From: Streptomyces sp. DH-12
Lineage (GTDB): Bacteria; Actinomycetota; Actinomycetes; Streptomycetales; Streptomycetaceae
DNA length: 64,000 nt
NCBI RefSeq assembly: GCF_002899455.1
Contig: NZ_PPFB01000001.1
Span: 6,642,501-6,706,500 of the forward strand
Direction: 5' to 3'
The notes beneath the pieces were generated by a model. The model saw only the letters and a list, made by a program, of their open reading frames with translations. It did not search any database and was not told the DNA's origin. This document shows positions 27,388 to 36,493 of the stretch, in pieces. Both the position numbers and the translations under genes were made by a program. Within the stretch, counting starts at the first letter, position 1. Each line of letters starts with the position of its first letter.

Positions 27388-28494
27388 TCAGCGACCGGCC
27401 GTGCGCAGGGGCTCGCCCACCTGTCGCAGATGGCGCAGCGCCGTGCGGTGCGAGTCCAGCAGGCCCGTCCGGCAGTACGGGATGCCCAGCTCGGCGCAGT
27501 ACCGCTCGGTGATGACCTGGGCCCTCGCGAGCGCCGGCGTCGGCATGCTGGGGAAGAGGTGGTGCTCGATCTGGTAGTTGAGGCCGCCCATGAACACGTC
27601 GGTCAGCGCACCGCCGTCGACGTTGCGGGAGGTCAGCACCTGGCGGCGCAGGAAGTCCAGCTCGGTCCCCTCCTCGATCATCGGCATGCCCTTGTGGTTC
27701 GGCGCGAACACGGAACCGAGGTAGAGACCGAACAGCCCCTGGTGGACGGCGACGAACGCGAGCGCCTTGCCGGGGGAGAGAACCGTGAACAGACCGCCGA
27801 AATACACGGCGAAATGCGCGACCAGCAGCGTGCCCTCCAGCACGGGCCGTTTCATCGACGGACTCCGCAGTGCCTTGAAACTGCTGAAACTCAGATTCAG
27901 GCCCTCGAGGGTCAGCAGCGGAAAGAAGAGGACCGCCTGGTGTTTCCCGATGAACCGGGCCGGACCCTTGGCCTGCCGAGCCTGACGGCGTGACCACACG
28001 ATGATGTCGGGCGCGACGTCCGGGTCCTTGTTCTCGTGATTGGGATGCGCGTGGTGGCGCGTGTGCTTGTTCATCCACCAGCCGTAGCTCATGCCGAGCA
28101 GCACGTCGGCCACCACCAGGCCGCCGATCTCGCTGGGGCGCCGACGGGAGAACACCTGGCGGTGCGCCAGGTCGTGCGCGGCCAGCCCGAGCTGCCCGAA
28201 CACCACCGCCAGCACGGCGGCGACGCACAGCTGCCCCCAGCTGTCGCCCAGGATCAAGAACGCGGCGACACTCCCGGCGAGCGCCAGACCGACGGCGGTG
28301 AAACGCACCGTGTAATACAGCGGACGGCGGCGGAGCAGTCCCGCCTCCGCCATGCGCCGGGACAGCTCGGAGAAATCACTCCCTCTCCCGGTGCTTTTCT
28401 CCCGCTCTCTTTTCCATCCGTTCCCCTGGTGTTCCGTCCGCTGTTCTCCCTCACCCGGGGAATGGTTGCCGGTCAGTACCGTCGAATGGGCCAT
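27388..28494 (-). CDS. Membrane fatty acid desaturase
   Basis: A 368-residue di-iron desaturase that introduces double bonds into acyl chains of membrane lipids or acyl-CoA. The three histidine boxes are HDLAHRQ (residues 107-111), HTRHHAHPNHE and the C-terminal QIEHHLFP; the Q in the last box is typical of front-end/acyl-CoA type enzymes. Hydrophobic segments flank the boxes. ATG 28494 is used; the longer open frame upstream is not gene-like. The first 45 residues are polar and variable. It converges on the crcB pair with only 27 bases between. Confidence 0.9.
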   Translation of the reverse strand: MAHSTVLTGNHSPGEGEQRTEHQGNGWKREREKSTGRGSDFSELSRRMAEAGLLRRRPLYYTVRFTAVGLALAGSVAAFLILGDSWGQLCVAAVLAVVFGQLGLAAHDLAHRQVFSRRRPSEIGGLVVADVLLGMSYGWWMNKHTRHHAHPNHENKDPDVAPDIIVWSRRQARQAKGPARFIGKHQAVLFFPLLTLEGLNLSFSSFKALRSPSMKRPVLEGTLLVAHFAVYFGGLFTVLSPGKALAFVAVHQGLFGLYLGSVFAPNHKGMPMIEEGTELDFLRRQVLTSRNVDGGALTDVFMGGLNYQIEHHLFPSMPTPALARAQVITERYCAELGIPYCRTGLLDSHRTALRHLRQVGEPLRTAGR

Positions 28495-28669
28495 GCGTTT
28501 GAGTATGGGCGTGGTCCACGGTGCGAAGAAGGGCGCTGGCACCCGCATGCGGAAGGACGGTCGCCCCCCGGGAAAGAGGGGTGTCACCCCCAGGGCGGGG
28601 GTGTGGCCGGCACCACCTCGGCACCGCCCTCGCTTGACAGTGCGCGCGGCCGGCCCGCACGATCGTCCC

Positions 28670-29425
28670 GTGAACCTGTCAGACAGCCAGACAGGTGGTG
28701 CGGCACCACGGCGCGTCAGCGCGACGGAGGCGGTGCTCGCCCACCTCCGCGACGCCATCGAGCGCGGTGAATACGCCATCGGCGACAAGCTCCCCTCCGA
28801 GGCCGAGCTGTGCCGCGGCCTCCAGGTGTCCCGCCCGGTGCTGCGCGAGGCGCTGCGGGCGCTGCAGACCATGGGCCTGACTGTGTCCCGCACCGGCAGG
28901 GGCACCTTCGTGGTCGCCGACGCCGTGCAGGACCCCACCTTCGGCGACTACACGGCCGGACACCTCATGGAGGTGCGCCGGCACGTGGAGATCCCGGTCG
29001 CCGGCTACGCGGCCCGCCGCCGCGGCCCCGAGGACCTCGACCGGCTGCGGAGCCTGCTGGAGCGGATGGAGCGGGAGACCGACACCAGCGCCTGGGCGGC
29101 CATGGACACCCTCTTCCACCTCACCGTGGCCGAGGCCGCCCAGAACCCGGTGTTCCGGCGGGTCATCGAGGAGATCCGGGACGCCCTGGCCCGCCAGTCC
29201 GCCTTCCTCAACGAGCTCGGCGGCCGCCGCGCCCACTCCGACCGTGAGCACCGGGCCGTCGTCGAAGCCCTGGCCCGCGGCTCCGAACAGGACGCCGTCC
29301 GGGCCATGACCCACCACCTCGACCGTGTCGAGACCACCCTCACCGACATCGTGCGCTCCGCGCGCACACCGGGCCCGCGCACCACCCCCGCGCCGGCCCG
29401 CCCCGACAACCCGCAGGCAGTGTGA
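28670..29425 (+). CDS. FadR/GntR-family regulator
   Basis: A 251-residue regulator with an N-terminal GntR winged helix (GDKLPSEAELCRGLQVSRPV then LREALRALQTMGL) and a C-terminal FCD domain (DTLFHLTVAEAAQNPVFRRV, DREHRAVVEALARG). It starts at GTG 28670; TTGACA at 28634-28639 and CACGAT at 28658-28663 make a promoter that would start transcription at or next to the GTG, so the mRNA may be leaderless. Its stop overlaps the asparaginase start, so it probably controls that gene and itself, perhaps in response to an amino or carboxylic acid. Confidence 0.88.
   Translation: MNLSDSQTGGAAPRRVSATEAVLAHLRDAIERGEYAIGDKLPSEAELCRGLQVSRPVLREALRALQTMGLTVSRTGRGTFVVADAVQDPTFGDYTAGHLMEVRRHVEIPVAGYAARRRGPEDLDRLRSLLERMERETDTSAWAAMDTLFHLTVAEAAQNPVFRRVIEEIRDALARQSAFLNELGGRRAHSDREHRAVVEALARGSEQDAVRAMTHHLDRVETTLTDIVRSARTPGPRTTPAPARPDNPQAV
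28675..28695. promoter_or_regulatory. Inverted repeat at the FadR-type gene start (candidate operator)
   Basis: CCTGTC and GACAGG face each other at the ends of a 21-base partly symmetric stretch (16 of 21 positions symmetric) covering codons 2-9 of the regulator and the predicted transcription start. GntR/FadR dimers bind sites of this size, so autorepression is likely. Confidence 0.5.
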
Positions 29426-30441
29426 TGCACAGCAGTCTCCCCGCGGACGCACCCCCGGTCCGCGCACCCCGCCACGCCCCCGTCGCCCACCTGATACGCG
29501 GCGGAGTCGTCGAAGGAGTCCACTACGGCTCCGTCGTCGTCCTCGACGCCGACGGCCGGGTCGCATTCCGTCTCGGCGACCCCGAGGCGGCCTTCTACCC
29601 GCGCTCCGCGCTCAAGCCCGTCCAGGCGGTGGCCATGGTCCGCGCCGGCCTCCCGCTCGACGGCGAACTGCTGTCCCTGGCGGCGGCCAGCCACTCCGGC
29701 GAGGAGCGCCACCTCGACGGCGCCCGGCGCATCCTCGAACACACCGGACTCACCGAGGACCACCTGCGCAACGTCCCCGACCTGCCCTTCGACCCCGCCG
29801 TCCGGGACACCTGGGTGCGCGCGGGCCGCGGCCCCTCCCGGCTCGCCCAGAACTGCTCCGGCAAGCACGCCGCCATGCTGTACACGGCGAAGCTGAACGG
29901 CTGGTCCCTCGACGACTACCTCGACCCGGCCCATCCTCTCCAGCAGGCCGTCGCCGAGACCGTCGAGGACCTCACCGGGCGGCGCGTCGCCACGGTCACC
30001 GTCGACGGCTGCGGCGCGCCCCTGTTCGCGGTGTCCCTGGAGGGCCTCGCCCGCGCCGCGGCCCGCATCGCCGGCGCCCTGCCCGGCACACCCGAGGGCC
30101 GGGTCGCCGACGCGATGCGCACGCACGCCGAAATGGCGTCCGGCGCCGGCCGGGACGTGGCCGCGCTGATGCGCGCGGTGCCCGGACTGCTCGCCAAGGA
30201 CGGCTTCGAGGGTGTCCAGGTGGCCGCGCTGCCCGACGGGCGGGCCGTCGCGGTGAAGATCGCCGACGGCGCCGGCCGGGCCCGCGTCCCGGTCACCGCG
30301 GCGGCCCTGGCCCGTGCGGGCGTGGACCCCGCCCGGCTCACCGCGTTCGCGGGCGAGACGGTACTCGGCGGAGGCCGCCCGGTCGGAGGCATCCGTCCGG
30401 TGAGCGCGCTGGACGCGACGGCGGAACCCGTGTGCGTCTGA
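29425..30441 (+). CDS. Asparaginase (thermolabile/AnsA-type)
   Basis: A 338-residue asparaginase of the rhizobial thermolabile class, which hydrolyses L-asparagine to aspartate and ammonia. Family motifs are VVVLDADGRVAFRLGDPEA, the catalytic-site region FYPRSALKPVQAVAMV (serine-lysine), ASHSGEERH and NCSGKHAAML, and VDGCGAPLFAVSLEGLA with conserved cysteines. ATG 29425 overlaps the regulator's stop by one base. The pair forms an amino-acid-catabolic operon. Confidence 0.88.
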   Translation: MHSSLPADAPPVRAPRHAPVAHLIRGGVVEGVHYGSVVVLDADGRVAFRLGDPEAAFYPRSALKPVQAVAMVRAGLPLDGELLSLAAASHSGEERHLDGARRILEHTGLTEDHLRNVPDLPFDPAVRDTWVRAGRGPSRLAQNCSGKHAAMLYTAKLNGWSLDDYLDPAHPLQQAVAETVEDLTGRRVATVTVDGCGAPLFAVSLEGLARAAARIAGALPGTPEGRVADAMRTHAEMASGAGRDVAALMRAVPGLLAKDGFEGVQVAALPDGRAVAVKIADGAGRARVPVTAAALARAGVDPARLTAFAGETVLGGGRPVGGIRPVSALDATAEPVCV

Positions 30442-30487
30442 ACGAGGTGTGACCCGGCAGGCCGGCCCCCCGGCACCGGGCCGCTCC

Positions 30488-30719
30488 ACGCGTGAGGCGT
30501 GCGGAGCCGGGCGGCTGCCCGTCGGTGGGCGGGTCCACGGCGCCGCCCCGTGCACGCCTGAGGTGTGCGGGACGGGGCGGCTGCCCCCGGCGGTCAGGCC
30601 TGGGGCACGGGACCCTCCGAACCTCAGGCGTGCGGGACGGGGCGGCTGCCCCCGGCGGTCAGGCCTGGGGCACGGGACCCTCCGAACCTCAGGTGTGCGG
30701 GACGGGACGGCCGCTCGCC
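30488..30719. repeat. 65-bp tandem repeat array between convergent genes
   Basis: Two nearly identical 65-base units (30557-30621 and 30622-30686) differ at a few positions, for example CCTGAGGTGTG against CCTCAGGCGTG. A third, partial unit begins at 30687, and a diverged one covers about 30488-30556. Each contains GTGCGGGACGGGGCGGCTGC and GGCACGGGACCCTCCGAA. The array lies between the converging asparaginase and carboxypeptidase genes and may act in termination or be a simple replication-slippage expansion. Confidence 0.85.
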
Positions 30720-30724
30720 GGCGC

Positions 30725-31888
30725 TCAGCCCCTCGGCACCGGCCCCCACCTCAGCCGCAGGTACACCGCCACGCCCGCTCCGCCCAGCAGCCCGGCCCCG
30801 GTGACCGTCCACCACACCGGGCGGTCGCCGGTGTCGTCCCGGCGGGACGTGGACACGGCCACGGCGTCCGCCTCCGGGCCGCCGGGCGGGCCGCTCCGCA
30901 GGGCGTCCAGGGAGCCCACCGGACGCACCCTCCCCGCCGCCTCGAAGCCCCAGTCGAGGAGCGAGCGGGCCTCCTCGTACACCGCGTGCCCGTCGTCCGG
31001 GCGAGGGCTCATCACCGTCGCCACCAGGGTCCGCCCGTCGCGCCGTGCGGCCGCGACCAGGGTGTTCCCCGCGTGGCTGGTGTAGCCGTTCTTCACCCCG
31101 ATCAGCCCCCGGTAGGGGGCGACCCCGTCCGCCCCGGTGAGCAGCCGGTTGGTGTTGGCGATCGGGTAGCTGCCGCCGTCGCGGGCCGGGAAGGTCGCCT
31201 CCGCCCGCGCGCAGTACTCCGCGAACTCGGGGCTGCGCAGCCCCGCACGGCCGAACACGGCCAGGTCGAACGCCGACGACACCTGGCCCGGCGCGTCGTA
31301 CCCGTCGGGCGACTTCACCCGGGTGTCGCGGGCGCCCAGGGCCCACGCCTTCTCCTCCATCCGTTCGGCCGTGGCCCGCCAGCCGCCGCTGAGGGCCGCC
31401 AGCACGCGCACGGCGTCGTTGCCGGAGTTGAGGAAGACGCCGTTCCACAGGTCGGAGACGCGGTACGTCCGGTTCTCGGCGACCCCGACGAGACTGCTCC
31501 CCGGGCCGATGCCCTCCAGTTCCTCCGGGCGGACGCGGTGCCGGATGCCGGACGGCAGGACCGGCATCACGGTCAGCGCGAACAGCGTCTTGAGGGTGCT
31601 GGCGGGCGGCAGTCTGCGGTGCGCGTCGTGCGCCGCGAGCACCTCGCCGGTGTCCGCGTCGGCGACCAGCCAGGAGCGGGCGGACAGGTCCGGGACCTCG
31701 GGCGCCCCCGCGCGCGGACGGACGTGCGTGCCGGGCCGGTACAACAGGGACGCGGGGGCGTCCGTCGTCCGCGGTCCGGGATCGACGCGGGGACCGGTGG
31801 TCGCCGCGGCGGGCGCGAGCGCGAGCAGACCCGCGGCGCAGAGCGCGCACCCCGACACGGCAGCCCGCGAAGCAAATCCGATAGTCAT
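30725..31888 (-). CDS. D-alanyl-D-alanine carboxypeptidase (S11 family)
   Basis: A 387-residue penicillin-binding protein that trims the terminal D-Ala from peptidoglycan stem peptides. It has a signal peptide (FASRAAVSGCALCAAGLLAL), the catalytic STLK tetrad (residues 97-100), SGN (155-157), and KNG (266-268) in place of the usual KTG. The C-terminus has a hydrophobic helix (WWTVTGAGLLGGAGVAVYLR) followed by a short basic tail, so it is membrane-anchored from the outside. It is convergent with asparaginase across a tandem repeat. Confidence 0.9.
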   Translation of the reverse strand: MTIGFASRAAVSGCALCAAGLLALAPAAATTGPRVDPGPRTTDAPASLLYRPGTHVRPRAGAPEVPDLSARSWLVADADTGEVLAAHDAHRRLPPASTLKTLFALTVMPVLPSGIRHRVRPEELEGIGPGSSLVGVAENRTYRVSDLWNGVFLNSGNDAVRVLAALSGGWRATAERMEEKAWALGARDTRVKSPDGYDAPGQVSSAFDLAVFGRAGLRSPEFAEYCARAEATFPARDGGSYPIANTNRLLTGADGVAPYRGLIGVKNGYTSHAGNTLVAAARRDGRTLVATVMSPRPDDGHAVYEEARSLLDWGFEAAGRVRPVGSLDALRSGPPGGPEADAVAVSTSRRDDTGDRPVWWTVTGAGLLGGAGVAVYLRLRWGPVPRG

Positions 31889-32093
31889 ATCGCAAACGTA
31901 GGAAGGGGTGTCCCGAACACCGTGCTGCCCCGGCCGCGAGCCGCTCGCGAGTACCCGGATGCCCTGCCCGGCTTGCGGCGGCCCGTCGGCGGTGCGCGGA
32001 CCCCGAGGCGCGGCCCCGGGGCACGCCTCCCGTACGGGGCCGTCCCGGCGCGACTCCGGGACGGCCCCGGCGGACCGGCTCTAGGCTGGGCGG

Positions 32094-32822
32094 ATGTTCA
32101 GCCCCGAAGGCCCCCGACTGAGCGAACTCGCCGTCCAGGCACTGTCGTCCGTGGAGCGCGGCTACGACCTCCTCGCCCCGAAGTTCGACCACACCCCCTT
32201 CCGCACCCCCGACTCCGTGCTGGACGCCACGGCCGCCGCACTGCTGGAGTCCGGCCCCTACGGCACCGGGCTCGACCTGTGCTGCGGCACCGGCGCGGGC
32301 GTCGACGTGCTGCGGCAGGTGTGCCGGGACGGCGTCACCGGCGTGGACTTCAGCGCCGGGATGCTGGAGGTCGCCCGCTCGCGCACGCGGCCCGAGGGGC
32401 CCGACGTCTCCTGGGTGCGGGCGGACGCGCGGGCCCTGCCGTTCGGGCCGGAGTTCGACCTCGTGGTCAGCTTCGGGGCGCTCGGCCACTTCCTGCCGCG
32501 CGAACTGCCGGGCCTGTTCGCGCAGGTGCACAAGGTGCTCCGGCCCGGCGGCCGGTTCGTCCTCCCGGTCGTCGCACCGCCCCGGCCCGGCTCCCTCGCC
32601 CACGCGATGCTGCTCGGGTTCGACACCGTCATGCGGGTGCGCAACGCCGTCTGGCGTCCGCCGTTCGTCATGTACTACCGCGCCGTGCGCTTCGGCGGCC
32701 TGTGGCACGAGCTGGAGCGCGCCGGGTTCCGCGTGGAGTTCCTCGCCCTCCCCGAGTTCGGCCGCCGACGGGACGGGAGCCCTCGGGTGCGGCTGATCGT
32801 GGCCGAGCGGGGGGAGGGCTGA
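32094..32822 (+). CDS. Class I SAM-dependent methyltransferase
   Basis: A 242-residue methyltransferase. The SAM-binding motif is TGLDLCCGTGAGVDVL, followed by GVTGVDFSAGMLEVARSRT, the acidic ADARALPFGPEFD and the post-motif VVSFGALGHFLP. The C-terminal part contains RPGGRFVLPV and an amphipathic region around WRPPFVMYYRAV. The substrate cannot be predicted; the overall layout resembles ubiquinone/menaquinone-type or small-molecule methyltransferases. It stands alone, converging on the esterase gene across a hairpin. Confidence 0.85.
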   Translation: MFSPEGPRLSELAVQALSSVERGYDLLAPKFDHTPFRTPDSVLDATAAALLESGPYGTGLDLCCGTGAGVDVLRQVCRDGVTGVDFSAGMLEVARSRTRPEGPDVSWVRADARALPFGPEFDLVVSFGALGHFLPRELPGLFAQVHKVLRPGGRFVLPVVAPPRPGSLAHAMLLGFDTVMRVRNAVWRPPFVMYYRAVRFGGLWHELERAGFRVEFLALPEFGRRRDGSPRVRLIVAERGEG

Positions 32823-32826
32823 CCGG

Positions 32827-32847
32827 CACGCCGGAGCCTCCGGCGTG
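32827..32847. terminator. Bidirectional hairpin between methyltransferase and esterase
   Basis: CACGCCGG and CCGGCGTG pair over the loop AGCCT, with the stem extendable to ten pairs. It lies between the converging stops at 32822 and 32889. Confidence 0.7.
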
Positions 32848-32888
32848 TCTCTCCAGGTCCGGCAGTCCGGCGGGGACCGTGCGGTGCG

Positions 32889-33857
32889 TCAGGCGCGGTC
32901 CCGCATCCAGCGCAGTTTCACCGCCTCCTGGTAAGGGCCGCCGCCTTCGTGGTCGTTGAAGTCGTACACCTCGATCGCCTTGTCCTCGTGCGCCCACGCG
33001 TTGAAGGCGGCGAACACCGTGGAGGGCGGGCAGGTCTGGTCCTCCAGCGCCGCCGAGAACAGGGCGGGCGCGGTGCCGCGGGCGGCGAAGTGCACGCCGT
33101 CGAAGTAGGACAGCGTGCGCCGGACGTCCGCCGCCCGGCCGCGGTGGGTCTTGAGGTAGTTGCCGATCTCCCGGTACGGGTTGCGGTCGGTGAGCGTCAT
33201 GGCGCGCGGGAAGTCGCACAGGAACGGCACGTCCGGCGCGACGCCCGCCAGGTCCGGCACCAGACCGCCCACGGCGAGCGTGATGCCGCCGCCCTGGCTC
33301 GCGCCCACTGCCACGGTGCGGCCGGCGTCGGTGAGCGGGTGCGACCGGGCCGCCTCCACCGCGCGCACCGCGTCCGTGAACACCCGCCGGTAGTAGTAGT
33401 TCTCGGGCGCGTCGATGCCGCGCGTCATGAAGCCGGGGAACGCCGGGCCGGCGCCCACCGGGTCCGCCGTGCCGCCGCCCCCGCCCCACGCGCTGCCCTG
33501 GCCGCGGGTGTCCATCACGAAGTGCGCCCGGCCCGTGGACGCCCACAGCAGGTGCTCGTGCGGCAGCCCGCGGCCGCCGCCGTACCCGACGAACTCCACG
33601 ACCAGCGGCAGCGGCGCGTCGGCGCCGGCGGGCAGGGTCAGCCAGCCCTTCACCGGGTGGCCGCCGAACCCGGCGAACGTCACGTCGAGGACCTCCACGG
33701 TCGTCAGTCCCGTGTCGACCGGCTCGAACCGCGCGTCCAGGTCGTGCCGGCGCGCCTCGTCGAGCGTGCCGGACCAGAACGCGTCGAAGTCCTCGGGCTC
33801 CGCGGACGCACTGCGGTACGCGCGCAGCTTGTCGGGGGAGAGGTCGAACAGGGACAT
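32889..33857 (-). CDS. Acetylxylan esterase / cephalosporin-C deacetylase family hydrolase
   Basis: A 322-residue alpha/beta-hydrolase of carbohydrate esterase family 7. The catalytic serine is in VAVGASQGGGITLAVGGL, the acid is in the segment LFSAALEDQTCPPSTVFAAF, and the histidine in YDFNDHEGGGPYQ. The oxyanion region VVEFVGYGGGRGLPHEH and the RGQGSAWGG motif are family-specific. Such enzymes remove acetyl groups from xylo-oligosaccharides and antibiotics. There is no signal peptide, so it acts inside the cell. ATG 33857 is preferred over the longer open frame. Confidence 0.9.
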   Translation of the reverse strand: MSLFDLSPDKLRAYRSASAEPEDFDAFWSGTLDEARRHDLDARFEPVDTGLTTVEVLDVTFAGFGGHPVKGWLTLPAGADAPLPLVVEFVGYGGGRGLPHEHLLWASTGRAHFVMDTRGQGSAWGGGGGTADPVGAGPAFPGFMTRGIDAPENYYYRRVFTDAVRAVEAARSHPLTDAGRTVAVGASQGGGITLAVGGLVPDLAGVAPDVPFLCDFPRAMTLTDRNPYREIGNYLKTHRGRAADVRRTLSYFDGVHFAARGTAPALFSAALEDQTCPPSTVFAAFNAWAHEDKAIEVYDFNDHEGGGPYQEAVKLRWMRDRA

Positions 33858-33996
33858 GGGGGACCGCCTTCGTGAAGGGACCGTGCGCAGCGGGATCACG
33901 TTACGTGGATCATGCGGTCCGTCGCCAGAGTGCTGGAGAGAAAGACCAGGTGAGCATCGTGGAAAGCGGTTGCCCCCGGAGGGCGCCCGGCGGGTG

Positions 33997-34578
33997 TCAG
34001 ACGCCCCGGCGGGTCCACTGCGGTCCGGTGCGGGCCCAGTCCCGCTCCCACTCCTCGAGCCGGCGCCGCAGCGCCACCCGCCGCACCGCGCGGTGCGCGA
34101 GCAGCAGCACGGCCGCCGTGCCGCCGGCGGCCAGGGTGCCCATGCCGACGCCGTACTGCCACACCGACGCGTCGTCGACCGGCGGCAGCACCTCGCGACC
34201 CCGGGAGTCCAGCCAGACGTGCACCGGCTCGCCGGGGCGGACATGGGCCGGCACCCGCGCCACGGTCGTCCGCGTGCCCTCCTCCGGATCCGTCCAGCGG
34301 ACGGTCGCCCGGGAGGCGTGCGGCCGCTGCGACCCGGCCGGGGGACGCGCCGTCGAAGGGCGCTCCAGGACCTCGGCGCGCACCCGGTGCCGTTCGGCGC
34401 GCTGCTCGTCGGCGGCCGCCCGCGCGTCCCCGTACGCCCACCGGGTGGTCAGCAGCCCCGCCGGCGGAACCGTCAGGCACAGCAGCACGGTCACGGCCAC
34501 CGCCGTCCACGCCTCGACGACGTCCGACCGGCGGCACAGCGGGCCGCGCCGCCGCCGGGACAGCACCCGCGTTCGCAT
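33997..34578 (-). CDS. Rv1733c-like membrane protein
   Basis: A 193-residue protein with two hydrophobic helices (VVEAWTAVAVTVLLCLTVPP near the N-terminus, YGVGMGTLAAGGTAAVLLLA near the C-terminus) and an extracytoplasmic middle with the conserved ATVRWTDPEEGTRTTVARVP and RPGEPVHVWLDSRG. This layout matches the Rv1733c family of actinobacterial membrane proteins, whose role is unknown. The ATG at 34578 has GGGAGG upstream; the longer frame lacks one. Confidence 0.8.
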   Translation of the reverse strand: MRTRVLSRRRRGPLCRRSDVVEAWTAVAVTVLLCLTVPPAGLLTTRWAYGDARAAADEQRAERHRVRAEVLERPSTARPPAGSQRPHASRATVRWTDPEEGTRTTVARVPAHVRPGEPVHVWLDSRGREVLPPVDDASVWQYGVGMGTLAAGGTAAVLLLAHRAVRRVALRRRLEEWERDWARTGPQWTRRGV

Positions 34579-34758
34579 CTCTCGCCTCCCCTCGCCGTCC
34601 CCCCGCAGCCGAGGGGGTGACAGGCCGAGCGGGGCGGCGGACCCAGCGGCTCCGGGACGCGTCTCACGGCACGCGCGGAACAGGTCCGGGCCGGGTGCCC
34701 CCGCGGCGGGCGCGCGAAACGACACCCTCCGCGGGTCAGGCGTGCGGGTCGGGCCGGG

Positions 34759-35518
34759 TCAGCCGAAGCGCTCGATCCGGATGCGCTCCACGGGCTGACC
34801 CGCGGCCACCAGCAGCCTGGAGGCGTGTTCGGCGAAGGAGTTGGAACCGCACACGTAGGCCTCCCACCCACCGGGAGGCTGCTCGACCAGGAGCGGCGCC
34901 ACATGTGCGGCGGTCATACGTCCGACGGCCGTGCCCTCCGGGGCGGTCCGGGTGAACACCGGGGTCGTCTCCGGGCCGTACTCGTCCGCGTAGATCAGGT
35001 CCTCGGGGCCGCGCGCCGACACCAGCAGCCGCAGCGGCAGCGTCAGGTTCCGGGCGCGGTGGTGCCGCACCATCGACATCAGCGGGACGACGCCCGAGCC
35101 GGCGCCCAGCAGCAGCGCGGGCCGGTCGCCCGGCCAGGCGAAGAAGCCGCTGAGCGGGCCGCGCATCTCGATCCGGTCGCCGGGCCGGGCCACCGTGTGG
35201 AACCAGCCGGAGACCTCCCCGTCCCGCACATGGTCCAGCGTCAGCTCGACGTGCCCGGAGTCGTCCGGCGCCGAGGCGATCGAGTAGTGGCGCTGGGCCG
35301 TGTACCCGTCGCCGGCGGTCAGCCGCACCATCAGGTGCTGGCCGGGCAGATGCCCCGGCCAGCCGGGCACCGCGAACCGGAAGGTGGACACGCGGGGCGT
35401 CTCCCGGCGGATCTCCGTCAGCGTGGCCGTCCGCCACACCGACGCGGCCTGCCGGCTCACACCGATGCGCCCGGGCACGGCGAAGCGCGTGACCGGTGTG
35501 CCCGGCTGCGTCATCTGC

Positions 35519-35526
<8 letters not shown>
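34759..35526 (-). CDS. Ferredoxin-NADP-reductase-type flavoprotein
   Basis: A 255-residue FAD/NAD(P)H reductase without an iron-sulphur domain. The FAD-binding RHYSIASAPDD, the phosphate-binding LLLGAGSGVVPLMSMVRHH and the NAD contact AYVCGSNSFAEHASRLL are present. It overlaps the preceding molybdopterin oxidoreductase gene by eight bases, a standard pair in Streptomyces. The reductase therefore probably supplies electrons to that enzyme. Confidence 0.88.
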
Positions 35527-36157
<631 letters not shown>

Positions 36158-36493
36158 GTGTTCCGCGCTCCACGGTACGCGGTGCGCGGCCCGCGCACGC
36201 CGGGGGGCGGCCCGTCGTCAGCCCGTGCCCCCGGCGGGCCGGGCGTCGTGACGGACCGGGGGACCGGCGAACCGGCGCAGATCCTCCTCCGGCCGGTCCG
36301 CGAGCCGCTCCCGGAGGCGGCACGCCTGCCCTCGGTGACCCGGGTGCGCTGTCCGAGGAGGCCGTGGACGGGGGAGCCGGGCGCCGGCCGGGGTTCTCGA
36401 AGGCGCCGTAACGCCGGGAGACCGTCGGGTAGGGTGGCCGTCCGGCCGCGGACCGACCCGGCCGACCGTTGAGGAGGTGGGACCCATCACCGC
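36158..36493. other. Divergent intergenic region
   Basis: This gap lies between the start of the molybdopterin gene and the PrmC-like gene. I see no coding unit. A strong ribosome-binding-like stretch GAGGAGGTGGG sits at 36471-36481, about 13 bases before the TTG at 36494. Confidence 0.4.
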
